Below are positions 12,301-27,300 of a stretch of DNA of 64,000 nucleotides, piece by piece (the first letter of the stretch is position 1; the number at the start of each line of letters is the position of its first letter). Made by a program: the position numbers and the translations under genes. A model generated the notes under the pieces. The model was not told where the DNA came from. It saw nothing but the letters and a program-made list of their open reading frames with translations, and did no database searches. Location: positions 217,236 through 281,235 of the forward strand of contig VWZX01005770.1 in the NCBI GenBank assembly GCA_013399015.1, in the 5' to 3' direction. The DNA comes from Galbula dea (taxonomy: Eukaryota > Chordata > Aves > Piciformes > Galbulidae).

Positions 12301-15300
12301 TCATATATATTGCATTACACCCTGCAACACAGTAAAACTTCAGGTTACTTTAGTCAATCTTAAGACAATGCATTTCTGATACTGCCAAAAAGATACTCCT
12401 TTGCAGGAAGCTGAATAAGCACATCTGCAATAACTCAGTTACCAAAGATCAAGCCAGTAACAGATATATCTTAATGTGACTATTCTGGATCACTTTAAGT
12501 CTCTTCTCTGTCCTTCACACCCACATACTAAGTGGTATAATGCAAGTTAAATACCAGTGCACTCATCAACTTTGTGCCTGCAAGACACTTAAAATACACA
12601 GAACCTAAAAAACCAAATAAAATAAAATCTGTTCTCCAGAGCAACTTCTGTTCCCATCTCAATTAACACAGAGAATTTATTGTAGAGCCACACAGCTTGG
12701 AAGGGACCTCTAGAGGTCAGCTACTCCTCACCTCCTGCTCAAAGTAGGGCTACTTAGACCAAGCTGCTCAGGGCCTTGTTCTTATAAATACTATCAACGT
12801 GCTTACCACCTGATTCAAAAAGCAAAATCTAAAACTGTCTTTCATAATATAACCCTTAACACAGACAAAAGTGCTGTAGCAAAGCAATTCTGCTTCTCCT
12901 ACATCTCAGACTGACACAGAAGATCACTGATTGGTGATGCCCTAAATGGGCCTCAAAAGGGCTACTGTTACATCACAGAATCTTTCTTCCAAATTGTGTT
13001 CTTAAGGGTTGTTTTCCTCCCCTCAAATGAGTTTTACCCTCTTCACATCTCCCACAGCTTTCTCAACTTTACAGGAATAAAGTTAAGTCAACAGTGGATT
13101 TGGTCACTATTTTTAGTAGTTCTGTAGCTAAATAGAAGAAAAATTCAAAGCTAACCAAAACAGAATGAACACAAATGATGTTAAGTATTTGAGTCAGAGA
13201 ACCACATACGATTCCAGCTGCAACAGAGAGGTTTTCAGCAAGCTATTTCATGCTGTCATATGGAGCATTCAAAGCAAGCTACAAAAAATAGCTAAGGTCT
13301 GAGAAAGATTCTCAGATCTCCTCTATCAGATGTCTCCATTTGTTTCCTTCCATTAGTGTAAATTTCCCCTTTCCAATGCAGGTTCAGTAGCTGGTACTTT
13401 AGCATCTGGAATCAATGGTAGATACTTCCTGCAACAAACAAGGCAAGCAGCCAACTCCCCCCTGTTATTCAAACAGATTTGCTAAAACTGTGATTACGCA
13501 GTATGGTATGAATCAGCCAAGAGTACAGCACTCAAACTATCATCCTTACATCACAACGGTACATGAGCTATCAGGTACCACACCAGTTTTATTCAACCAG
13601 TGAGTATCTGCCACCTTTCTGAATAAAAGGAGGGCACTCTAACAGTGCAAATAATAAAATAAAATTACTTCAGCATTTAAGAGAGATCACTCCTAAGTCC
13701 TCCATAAAAAGTTCTGGAGCAAATCAAACAAATGCCTTCAGTTGATGCTGTCTTGCTAACCGTAACACTTACATGAATTTGGCTACCAGCAAAAGCCAGA
13801 AAGTACATATTTAGAGCAATATCATTTTATATTGAAAAGTCTAATGCCCTCCTCCCTAGAAAGATGATCCTCACTACCGTGAAGTATGTTAGGAATTATC
13901 ACTAGCACTTCAGTCATTCAGATCTGAATCCTTACTAAAGCGCTAAAACTACGTATTCCTAAAATTATTTCGAAGTCTTGAGAGCCAATACTTCTGTATC
14001 TCCCTGCCTTTAATTATGTGGATACTCCTACCAATAGCAGTAAGCTTACCCGAAAGGTAATTTAATTACATACCTCGCAGTCAGTAGAATGAAGAACTAA
14101 AACGTTACAGTGTAACAAAAGGATGCAGGTCCTGAAAACTGCAAGTGTTTCAAGCTTAAGGAAGACTTGGAGCCTTAAAACCTTTAAGAGAGCCAACACC
14201 TATGTGCAACAACTTGCAGTTTACTGGGTTTAATCTGAACATTTATTAATCTGAACTGGTTTAATCTGAACATTAGAGCTACTATGACAGCACCACACAA
14301 CAGATTTGTTTATTCAGAGTATCAAGTAACACCTACATTAGCCAGTAATGCCGTAGCCTCGGGTTACTCCCATTTAAACCCAGACATGTTTCTTTCAGGA
14401 ATTCAGTCCATGAAAAGTATTGCAGCAATGTCACCACTGCCCTCACCTCACAGAAGACTCCTGAGAAGCCCTGTGAACACAGGCAACTGAATCCGTTCAC
14501 CAGGTCTTTGCAGCGGCCTCCATTTTGGCATGGATTACTTTCACACTCATTTGTTTCTGTCTCACAGTTTTTTCCTGTGAAACCCCGAGGGCATAAGCAA
14601 CGGTAACCATTCACTTCATCCTTCACAGAGAGAGAGGAGAAAAGAAGCAAGAGTAGAAAAATTTGTTTATGGATAAAATTTGCACACAAGAACTGGAGTT
14701 ATTTCTATATGCTGGATTTGCAAACAGCAGTAGCACCAGATAAAATGTTGTAAAAATGTGAAAGTCTAAACTCTTAACACTTAACCAACCTGTAATTCCC
14801 AAGTACAGATTTCATAACTAGTGAGAATGATTAATTTTCAACATGGCATGTAATAAACAACAGTTACCTTGCAAGTCCCTCCATGTTGACATTGTCCATG
14901 GCAATCGTTAATATCTATGGATAAAATACGCAAGGTATTAGAATTTATAGTGGGAGACTAAGCTGTAAAGTACAGGCCTAGCGCAACAATGAAGAAAAAA
15001 ATATCTTCAAAAAGGGTTTTTCTAGATGTTTCAATGGAAAGCAACAATACCAGAAGTCTTAAAAATTCTTATTTAAAAAACACATAATAGAAAATTCCCT
15101 ATTACATACTTGTATTTTAGTGTAACAGAAACTAAATCAAATGCTATCAGATAATTTCACATGTAACATTTTAGATAAAGTATTTTAAATCCTATCAGTA
15201 CATGACATAATTCAGAATCAGGGATGAGTGAGTAGGCAGATATTTATTACAGTTATGCATGTGTATATTTAAGCTTATTTTAATACCAGTTACATCTCTA

Positions 15301-18300
15301 AACAAACTTTAAAACAGTATTTTCAGTTTACATTGCTGGAAGTTTAAGAAATCCCGACAACAGGTATTTTTTCTTGTACAAAGTATGTGTACTCTCAAGC
15401 ATCATGAACCCTTTTTTTAAAGAATAAAGCATCCTATGGCCAACATACATACTAAAGAAATACTAACTGATATGACAATTAACTCCTGTCCATCCTGGAA
15501 TGCAGTCACAGTAATATCCACCAATGAGATTTTTGCAAGAGTAAGCATTAACACAGGGTTTCCCCTCACACTCATTAGCATCTGTGAAAGAAGATAAAAG
15601 AAAGAAGAAAGAACAAAGAGAAATGGATTACCACAGCACCCAGCAAAGTTTCCATGCAATCCAAGCATCAGAAGCTCATATTATACATTGCTAGGGCTTA
15701 AAACCATTTACATACCACAGGTTTTTAATGTGCATTTATCTGTAGTACATGCATGTTATCTTTTCCCTTTGCCAAAACTCAAAAAAGTAATTATGTTAGT
15801 CTGGGCAAATCCCTTCCTTGCCTCCATTAGCTTAATAGTCACTGTTCTGCCACCATGAAGAAGCTACCATCACCAATGCTATATTTTGAAACAGAAAAGT
15901 TATTGGGCATTCTAGAAGAACTATTACAAGTAAGCTTAAGTTCGGACTTAGATAGTTACAGGTTCACTTGAAACTTCTGGCTTTGAGATTTATTGAACAA
16001 GAACTAAGATACTAACAGCAACACACATCTTCACTGTTTTTGGCATTAAAAAGAAAGCGTCAGAAACACAGTTAGAGCTATTCATTATTTAGTAATAATC
16101 TCCAGTGGTCCTCAAAACTTCATTAGGTAATAACTTACCAAGCTGACACGTTGCTCCAATCCACTGCTGTGGACATATACACTCAAACGCATTAACACCA
16201 TCAATACAGGTCCCTCCTTGAGCGCACGGGTTAGATGCACATTCATCGATATCTGGAAAATCAAATTGTGCCTCCCATTAGATGGTCTGAAACTTGGTTA
16301 ACCTGTTTAGAGTTTTTAAAGTTATTTTGAGATGAAGGTGGAGAAAGTACATACAAATAAACTTAGGAACAGGCTGACATTTAGAATCTAACTTTTACTT
16401 AGGCTTTTCTCACATCTTTGAGATAGGAAATTTCAAGAGTTCCTCTCTCCCCTATCTGCAAACAGTAAGAAGATTCAGTTAATTTGCAACCATGAGCACA
16501 GTAATTGGAAGTCACATTCCTACATCATGGTATTAAGCAACATTTTTTTGCCTTTTTTTTTTTGAGGATAGTTGCTGCTGAAATGGATGAAAAATACCCT
16601 GTGTTTCAAATCACAGGCAACTTGCAAAGCAGTTTACATAGGCCCACAATACATTTCAACTACTTCCTTGTCTTTCAAGCCAAACACTTAGGCATTTCAG
16701 TGAGTAAGCTTCGGCAACAGGGTATTTCTTTGGATATGGCCCAGCTATGCTTTTGATAACCTGTAGATCTCAACTGCATCAAATAGATACTGCTAGCTGC
16801 TCGCACTGTACTCAAACCTTTCAGAGTCTCTTAATGTTAAAAATTCAGGTAAGGTAAAAGACTACCACCAAATTACAGACCCACAGAGCATGGTATTATC
16901 AAGCAAGCTCTATCAACCCCTCCACCCTTATGTGGTCAGTCATCAGTAAATGTATACCCACCAATTGCACACGTTGGTCCACTCCACCCTGAAGGACAGT
17001 GACACTTGAAGCCTGATGAAATTTCGTGACAAATTCCACCATTAGCACAGGGATTAGATACACAAGCATGCTCCGCTGGGAAGAAAGGAAGAAAAATTCT
17101 TGCTGAATACTCTTCAGGTATCAGTTAAAGAAAACTTACATACTTAGAAACTGTGTTTTCTGATTAAAAATGCCCAAGAGCACTGTCACAATACTGTCAC
17201 GTTAAGAGGCAAGACCCCCAACCGAGCAGTCCACCTGTCTCAGTATTTCAGGCCTCCATGTTAGATATTTTCTTGGTGGTACACATCTTATCACAGAGCA
17301 CACTAAACTGGCCTGCATTTCTTTTACACAGAAAACTAGGCCTCAATACCACGAGCACATGCAGTGGAGAAGGGCCTGTGCTGAAGTTTGGATTTTACTG
17401 AAGGTGCATCATCCTTCTTTCTACTGACTAGAAAGCCTAAAGGTAGATAGGTCAATGACCCAGAGCTAAACAAGTTCCACATTAACCTACTGCTTCCTAC
17501 CAGCAAGGCACTCCCACCTTTTGAGTGCTCTAGCACTTTTTATCTTCAGTGAGACAAAACAGATATTCTGTATGCAGAAGTCTTAACAGTTTAAGCATCA
17601 AAGGTCTGTTTAGCTTCATTCTAATACTATTCCTTGGAAACAGGAAAGAAGAGCTACTTGCAATTACAGGCAGTACTGCTTGTTGTCACTCCACGTAGGG
17701 CTGTAACACCAGCAGAACCTGCGCTAAGCAACAATCAAGTCAAGAAAGGACAAGTTGCATGCCATCTTTGTTATTTTACCTCTCAGAAGTCAAGGAAGCT
17801 TCTGGGAAGAAGAAAATCCCTTTAAAAAGTTAAGACTTTCTAACTGTTGCTACAAATTGTATTTTGGAATCTTTCTTTGAGGGGCGTTGCTGAGTTTGCA
17901 AACTGAACTGACACTACGATGTTGAGTACTAGCTAGTACTTAAAGCAGCTCAGGACTAGAGGGAATGGGTTCAAGTTGTGCCAGGGCAGGTTTAGATTAG
18001 GTATTAGGAAAAATTTCTTCACTGAAAGAATGGTGAGATATTGGAATAGGCTGCCCAGGGAAGTGGTGGAGTCACCATTCCTGGAGTTTTCAAAAAACGA
18101 GTAGATGTGGCACTTCGGGGGATGGTTTAGAGATAAGAGTAGTGTAGGGCTATCAGTTAGACTTGATGATCTTGAAGGTCCTTTCCAACTGTGATGATGT
18201 TTCTATATACCAATCTACTGCTAACAACTGGTATAGAACTCATTAAAACATACAACTCCCTTTATCCCTGCCTCCCAATGTGCTTCCTCACAATCTTCAT

Positions 18301-21300
18301 GTCAAACTAGGGCAATAGTTCATCCATTTTAGCCAAAACTTTGCATCATATTCTACCAACTCAAGCAAAATTCAGGTGCTGATAGTACCACTGAAACCAC
18401 ATAGCACTTTCTAGAAGTTTGAAGATCAACATCTTGATAAATGTGAAAACCTGCTGATAATAATTCAGTGAACTTAAAGCCAAACAGTTAATTGAAAGAA
18501 AAAAAATGGGTTCTTTCCATCTAGATTTATAACTATCAAGGAATTGCAAAATACAAAGAGAGAAGACTGGGAACATAAAACATGAAAAAATAATTTAACA
18601 ATCCATCATGGCAAAGCAAGTCGCTGCAGAACACCCAAGTGAATACCACATGTGAAAAAGGTGAACTAAAAGCTTTCATTTTTCTCCAAACACAAAATCT
18701 TTAAAGCAAAACAGGAAAGAAATACAAATCCTACACTTGCCCCTTTATCGCCACAGACAGAACAATTAGGAAGTCTCCAAATACCAAATTAGTCTCCAGG
18801 ACATAAAAATCTTGATCTTTGTGTAACAATCACACACAAAAAAATCAATGTGCTATCTTTGTACTGTGGTTGAGATAGGAAGCAGTTTTTCGTGTTGGAT
18901 AGACATAGATCTGTTAGACTCTAGTCAAGAAGGCACATTGCATCAGTATAGCATGCCTAAGGCACTAGACAGGAGAAATGGAGTTGGCATATCCCCACTG
19001 TCACATATTTAACAACCAAGCTGAAAGGACACGTTGCATGCTATCAACCTTTCACACTTCCCCTCTCAGAAGCCAAGCTAGCATTTGCAAAGGAGAAAAC
19101 AGCTCTTCTACCAAAACAAAAAAAAGGAACAATGAGCATATAAAAATGCCACCTGACTAGAACATAGTTCCAAAAACACCCTAAGAGTTTCAGATTTCTG
19201 AGATACATGCAATATCCAGAAGTACCAATTTCACAGTTCTTTCCAGAGTAGCCATCTGGGCAAGCACAGCGATATTCGTCTGGTTCAGTATTCATACAGG
19301 TTCCACCGTTCAGGCAGGGATGGTGATTTCCACAGTAATTCAGATCTGGACAGAGAAAAGAGTAAATCAACAGGGAACACAAATCTCACCATTTTAATCC
19401 CTAGTCAGACATACAGATGCCCTTCTGGCTTGATCAGCATTCACCCACATCATCCCCATATAGTAGCCATTCACAGAACAGGGAAGGATAAACAAGTGAC
19501 AACTGCATGAGTTAGAGTCAGGATCATTCCAAGCCTTTTGTCTTAATAAATTTCCTATACTTGTGATGTTTACACACTATCTGCCAGAAAAGAATTAGGC
19601 ACAGAAATACTCAGGTAGTTGCACACTAGCAGAAAAAAAATAAATGTTTAATGAGTTATTAGTTAATCATGCAACTTATTTTTTTCCTGTATATTAATGT
19701 TAAGTACCTTTGTTACAGAGCAGGCCACCCCAGTTGGTTTCACAATTACACTGCCATGGTTCATTACAGCTCCCATGAGCACAGCCTGGGTAGCGGACAC
19801 ACTCATCACAGAACTGTCCTTGCCAACCATAATGACACCTAAGATGTAAGTTCACATGTTAAAAGTTAGCAACATGATGCTTAATTATCGGCATTACAGG
19901 TATTTACTACACTTACCATTCTCAAGAACAAGGTCAACTGCTCAGTGTGCAACAGATAATAAAACTTTTTCTTGTGTTTAGAAGGGACATACTAGTCCTG
20001 TTGAACATCCTTACTGGAACTCATCTTGCTTAATATATTACCGTAGCAACAAACAACACCAAGCACTATGTGTTATGAGAACTGTACATAAAGTAGTTGC
20101 TCTTGCACAAGAAGCCCTATCTTCACATAATCATCTCACAGGCTAAAAATTGTGATTGGAATAGAAAAAAAAGTAGAAATTTTTTCAAAAGGAAACTGCT
20201 GGCTTAGTGCATCAAGCACTGCAGCTTTTTCCTCACTATCAAGATAGATTTCAAGAAAGATATTAACTAATTTGTTCTAGAGTGCTACAGTCTTGAAAGA
20301 CCAGGGCACCCAGAGAGGCAGCTGTCTTGTCAAGTTTTCTCAAAACTTAAGTTTCTCAAGAGAACTGTTTTTACAGATTTATTCTATTATGTCCTCAGTG
20401 TTCCCTAGTTGACATTATGAAAAAAAAGTGCTCTTTGGAGATAGGGGAAGAGAGAGCATGGGGGGAAAAAAACCATTCATAACTCATTTGTTTTAAACAG
20501 GGTTGAAATTTTGTCAGAAGATTTCTTCAGAGACTAGTATCTTCATGTTATCTGTAACAGAATTCTGCCAACAACACTGTTTATGCTACAGGAAAAGCCG
20601 AAGTCTGAACATCAGAAAAAAAATTTCTAAGGCTAATGTTTGGTGTTTTTTTGTTAACATACATTTGACACATTCTAAAAATCAAAAAGATAGTAAGCTT
20701 GCTCTTCTGGGCCAACAAAAAAAACCCCACAAAATACTCTCCCTGTTATTTTAAGAGTATTTCTTATAAACATTTTCAGAGCCATTGTAGCAACAATGAA
20801 ATGCATAAAACCACACTGAATGGGAGTTGGGCACATGCATGCCAGTGAAGCCCTAATACCTAGGGAAAAAAGCATTAGAAAAGAAATTGTACTCTTTTTT
20901 TAGATTTAACAGCACAATTATATTACCAACATGCACTCAATATCAGAAAAGAAGAGAAAATAAGTCTTCGTAGCATAGTGGAAGCAGACAATGAAAAGAA
21001 GTATAAATAAAGATTCTTCATTCCTTTTGAATCAATCCAGTTCCACCATTTCATTAAGCTGTATCAATCCCCAGAGGAACAGAACAGGTTGTGCTGGCAG
21101 CATGTTACCTAAATTTTTACTACTTCCATAAGTGGAAGGAATCTACATGACCTCTACAAGAGAATTGTTATATAAAGTTCCAGAACTACTTTGAGTTCTT
21201 AGTTCCAGGATCTGCTCCTCATTCAAAACCTCCCTGTTGCAGGATCCCTAAGGACAGCCTCAGTTGTGCCCCTAGTCCAGAAGCCTCTAAGATCGCTCAT

Positions 21301-24300
21301 CTTAGAAAGGCCATCAGAAGCCTGAAGAACATATGTATTTCAGAAGCAGCCTTCTTTTGCTATATTAGCAGTAACAGGAAATGAATACTGTTCCTGCTAA
21401 ATTTGATCTCTTCCTTCCTCCTCAAGGACAGAAAAATCTTTTCAGGGGCTGGTAATAAACAATAAAAAAGGACTGCAACTCACTTTACTGGCCCCAACCC
21501 AAATCTCCCTCCATGCCAAACCTGGCACTGCTGCCAGTGATTCACCATGACTATTCCAGCCAGAGCCAACTTCCCACCCACACATAACAAGCATTTTCAA
21601 GGGCTGAAAGTCTGCATCACAAAGCAATTAATCACAATAACTCAATTTGTTTGCCATACCCAACGGACAACAAGTTTTTGTTTAACACTGCACTGGTGAC
21701 TAAAAGCACAAAGAAAAATACAGGCACCTTCTTAGAATCTCAAGGCATCTTAAGCATCCACTTGAGTTTGTAGGTATGCTTGACTATACTAAAATTAGTT
21801 CAGCATAAAAGGGTTGCTGCTTTTTACTCAACACAGTAGGAGTTTACTGTTTAAGCTACCACCAAGACCAAGGGAAATAATTTCTAGAGGCTAAAAGCAG
21901 TCAGTCCAAAGGAACACAGTGTTTACAAGTCAAAAGGTTACTATGTGGTAAGCTGATCAGCCTTCAGTTTACAAGGAAGAGTAAATTAGGATTTCCTCTT
22001 CAACAGGAAGTCTGGTTGCATCCTATATAGCAGGTGCTAGTGCAGCTTTAATTCCACTTCCTTCTAAAAGATAATTTTTACATGGATGTCAGCTCACTCC
22101 TAGAGGAAGATGTGATCAATAAAGTGAAATCAATTCAGAAATAGGAACATGGTCATTTATGAGAAAAACATGAAGCCAAAACACAATGATGAAAAAAGGT
22201 TAATGATTCAGTATGAGAAGCCCAAAAGGTACAGATACAAAAGCAACATCTATAGAAAAAAACTAACCACCAGAATTCCCTTTCAAGTAACAACCCCTAG
22301 TGGAAAAGCAAAAAGGAAACTGGTAGTGCAGTTTTAATGGTGGACTAAAGCTACTTCTTCCCTGCCTGACTCCCTGGCCCCTGATGAGAATAATTTGTTT
22401 AAAGTTTCTGTAATCCTGAAGTTTTCATATCTGACTAAATAAGAAAGCCAAATTTAGAGAATTCATAAGGATTCCCATTGTTCAACAGACAAAGAAAATT
22501 CTTCTTGAAATCAAGATTCTACTTCCTTTGTCCTTCCCCTCTGCTGACTTCATTGGCTCTAACTTGTCTTTGCAACCAACCACACTAAACAAAATCAGAG
22601 ATGGCTTAATCTTAGCCCTGGCTGGGTTATTAGCAGTACAAAAGAAGTTACCATAAATAGATTGTTACAGTTTAGTAACTTCCTGATGGAAGGTTGAAGT
22701 ACAGGCATCTGTTCCCAGACCAAAGCGTTCCTTCAAGTCAGAATTAACACAGGGACAGTGCCATAAGAATTGAAGAACAATTGCTAGCTATCTTGAAACC
22801 AAGAACTTGCAGAAAAGATCCTCATATTTCTACAGACATGCTTCTCGCCTTCTATTTTCCTGAGATAAGAGTCTAGTGGCAATAGAAAATGGGAATTAAA
22901 ATGCAAGGCTGGAGAAATGGGAGGTGGCAGGAGTTAACATTAAAAAGTTTCTAGATAACATTTCAGTCTTGATATTAGAGAAACTGCAACTGTGCAGGAA
23001 AAAATACTGTTGTCATTGACAAGTAGATAATCAATAATCCACAATAATCCAACCCAATTGGTTACAATAAGACAGTGGGGCTTCAAAGAGCTAGATTCCA
23101 TGATAACAGAGACTTGCCACAGTAAATCTCACTGTGATTTAAGCAGTAAATTCAGTATCAATGAATCCTACAGAAACACCCATCACTACACACCAGTTCA
23201 AAGATTCTTATGTATTTAGCAGCATGAGCAGGGCAAAATGAGGAAAGAAAAATGGAGGATTTAGGGGTTTTGCTTTTTCTGAAGCTATTAAAAAAACTGA
23301 ACTAGTGAAGTCCAATGAAAATGAGGTTTTTCTACAGAACTATGTTTTGTCTATGTTCCTCTGAAACAATTACAAAAAAGCTAATACTGGTCTTAGCTTT
23401 CCTCTGAGGATGTTTGTACTCTAAGTTTGTGAAAGCTAGGCTGAAATTGAGCATTTCCAAATCAGATGGCACAAGCTATTCAAAAGGTCCCACATCGCTA
23501 TCTGGAAACAGAGATTATTTGTGAGCATTAGGCCCCAACCAGACTATATGACCCCCCAAGTTCTTTCCAAACTCTGATTTTACAATAAATCCTACAATGG
23601 CAGTTATGGAAGCAATGTGGAAAGGTGAAGATGTACCCAGATCCTGATGGCCTGTAAACTGTGGTCCCTCAGCACTTGGCATGATTAACTCTTCCTTATC
23701 CAAAAGGAAGATGTCTATTACATAGCAAAAACTTAAGGTGCCCTCAACTGTCAACTTTACCAACTCAGCTGTTTCATACTATTTTCACACAGTTTATTCT
23801 CCTAGTTATTTCTGACTCCTGAACTTTCTATGTGGAAAGTTCAGCAGAGAAAACTTGTATTGCAGGTCTCATGAAATCACTAATATACTCTGCTTAACCT
23901 TAAGAAAAGGCTCATAATACACAAAAACGAGATGATACCCAAATAAACTCTGTTCTCCACCTAGCTACAGAGCTCTGTCAGCACATAATGTATAAATACA
24001 CCTAAACCACCGAAGGAAAAAACCTAAAATAAAAATTGAGCTAATTCTGAAGTTTAGGTCAGGACACAGGGCCTAAAAATAAATTAAAACAAACAAACAA
24101 AAAATCTTAAGAGAAGTAGGCAACATGTTATAAGCCATTAGTTACCACAGGTTACATCTTACGGGTATAATGCACATCCTACAAAAGCCAAAGTGAAGGT
24201 CATTGTCACATATTTACACATCTTTTTTTAAGCAGGCTTTTTAGAGGGAGCTTCTCCCACTCATATTTCAAGTGGAAGCTGTGGCCAAAACACTCAACAC

Positions 24301-27300
24301 AGGAAAAATGAAGCAAAACAGGGACATTAAGAGCAGAAGCAAAATGCATCATTCAGGGGTGGGGGTGAAATAACCCTCTTAAATGGAAAACCACTAAATT
24401 TTCTAATGACGTGAACAGGATGATGTTGCATAGGCTAGAACAATAGCTTTATATTAGTTATTTACTTAAAATAACTATAAGAAAGTCTGCTTAATCTTTT
24501 AACGGACTAATTGTTGCACAGAAGGCAACAGTGTGGTCTAGCTGTTGGATCCTACAATTCTAGGCATCTGGATTCAATGTTATAGCTACTAGTACTCACT
24601 CAGATGTGTCACAAACACTTTGCTTTCCTACCTTTGAAACAGTTATGATAGTTTTGTGAATAGGGAATAAAAATATGCTTGCTAATGAATTCAATTTAAT
24701 TACCTGAAAGCTTATCTTTTCCTCTCACCTCCAGCATTCTTAATTAGACCAAAAGATACAAAACTTTCCCTACAAACTTTTTTCTCCTCTGAAAGGAAGT
24801 TATTGAAAGCTAACGTTCTCACTCCAGTACTTTGAGTTTTGTGAAGGGTCTGTCAGAAGGGAATTGTTCAAAACTGTTTAGCCAGAACAGGTGAGGAAAC
24901 TGTTGCTCAGTTAACTTGCAGTAAGTGGGGCTAAGGGTGTGTCCATATTTGCATTCGTTCACAACAGGAGCATGCTCTTTGAGTGAGCTGCCTGATCTTT
25001 CTTGTTGATGGTGCATTGGTTCACATTAGAGCTGTTTTCAGCAAACAAAGCAATTGGATTCCTTTTAGGTTAAACTAAGGTAATGCAAGACAATGTATGC
25101 CAGAAGCACACCTCAAGTGATCCAGCTGCAAACAAGCATTCAGTCCACAAGAACAGACTAGAGCTACTCTAAAATTAAAAAAAAAATGAAGTGTTTTTAG
25201 TATGGATATTGGGTTCTCAGAGCTGCTTTGATCTACTGCTCTTATTTGTCTGCATTACCTATTACTACATGGACAAGTTAAAGAACTACATCTTTTCACT
25301 TCCTGTGCACCTGCTCACATTCTCCTGACAGCAGCATCCACCTTTAGGATATATTCTGTGCCTTCCTACTCACTAACCATCCAAGGAAGCGAGTGCAGAG
25401 CTTGCCTCAGTTCCTTGACCAATAAAGAAACAAAACATGGGATTCTTTTTTGTCTAACTTAATCTGTCTACTTGTGAACTACTTGCCAACAATCCCAGAA
25501 GGCTTACCATTAGGATATAAAATAATAAAAGCATATTAGTTATGATAACAAACAAGAGAACTTGCATGATGAGAAACACAGCAACTGAAATAATTTTACA
25601 AGTTCTTTGAAACTTGAAGCTGTGATACAGTATCTTGCATCAAAGAAGAGACAGGAGAAGAGGTCACAGTACTGCTATCAAGTGCATTCCTGCAGGGCCA
25701 AACACCAAACAAACAGCTCTATGCTCTTTAGGGACCATACCTAGTCCAAGATTGCAACAATTGTAATGGTCAGATACTACAGCAGCTAACACACAGTTCA
25801 AAGATGACTTTTCCTAGTTTACTGTTTAGAGAAGTTTGAAACTTACCAATTCCATTCTAGAACAATTTGGAAGGAAGCTAGATCCATCTGATCTAACTAA
25901 TAGGGAAGTTCCCCATCTCTTACTACTTTCCCACTTCTAAAAGCAGGCATTGTACTTCCTATTTCAGTCCTCTATGAGCTTTTGCTAGTCCTCTAGAGTT
26001 TTTCAATAATCACCTTTTTTGAGTCTACAAGAATCTATTTAAGTTTACACAAAGTTCCCCGAAGCTAATTTTAACCATGTTCACCACTCAACTGTCATGG
26101 TAATACAGGCCAGACATTAGTGATACTGGCTAGCCTCCTACTGAAAAGGACAGAAAGACTATCAAGTCTAACATGTAACAAACATAATCCTATGTTTAAC
26201 ATAAAACATTACTACATCCCCAACAATCCAGGTAGTAGCAGCTCATTTTGTAACTCAAGCTTTTGTTCCTGCATATCTGTAAAGAACTACTGAATAATAG
26301 TTGAGCAGGTTCTGTCCCTTATAGTGACAGATGAAAGGAGAAAAATCACTTGGGAGAGGCCTCCAGCATCTGCAGGTAGTGCTGGATCCAAGACATCCGC
26401 CTTTCAAGCACAGCTGAAGTGGAATATCAGGGTAAGTGGAATACAAAAGGTATGGCACTGGATAGGAAGCTAGAGAATCTGCTTCAACAGGACAAAAAAA
26501 CCATGTGATTAAACAAAAGCAAACAAAAAAACCCACCAACACCATAAACCCCAAGATTTTGTCATATAGTTCAAAAGTAATTCTATAGTAAGACAGTTCA
26601 AAGCACACTAATTAAACAACTAATTAACTTGAAAAGTTTTAAAAACTGTATGCTTGCTTTGTTCACCTTGCATGAATTCACACTAAAGTACTAGTAATGA
26701 TCCCATTTCTAGTTGATTTCAGTTAGCCTACATTTGTATCACAGTCGTGCAAAGTAAGACTTGCATTTCCCAGGACACAACCTAGGTCCCACCATAGCTC
26801 CAGAAGCTGAATACAAGCTGAGGGACTTGGAGGAGAAATCTGAACATTCAAAGGCAATAGGAAAAGTAGAAAGACTTTTGAAAATATTATTATCCTGGCA
26901 GGAACGTGACCATGTAGGCCAGATACAAGGCATATCTGAACTTCTGCCAAACCCATACCACTCCAGATCACAAGGAAGTGAAGGATTAAGCCATTAAGCT
27001 TAATGGCTTAACTGGTACCAAACGTACTCAAGTCAGTGGTTTTAATCAAGGATACTGTCACTTGTGGACTTTCCATATTCAACTTAGGTAATTTCACAAG
27101 GTGATTGAGCCTAGAGCCAGTAATAAGTCATTAATTCAAACTTCATTCTTCTCTAAGCAATTTAACAAAGTACTTCCAATGATGCAAAAAACATACAAAA
27201 TTCCAATTATGATGATTTGGTAATGTTGCTTCCTCAACTTTGGGCTGGTAAAGTCAATTAACAAGACCTTTCAGTCTGTCACTGTAGGGAAAAAAAAGGA

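Larger units (their letters stand above)
12182..14446 (-). other. JAG2 intron 12
   Basis: 2265 nt, with an old CR1 fragment at 12688-12790 and a short direct repeat at 14227-14276. Nothing else recognised. Confidence 0.85.
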
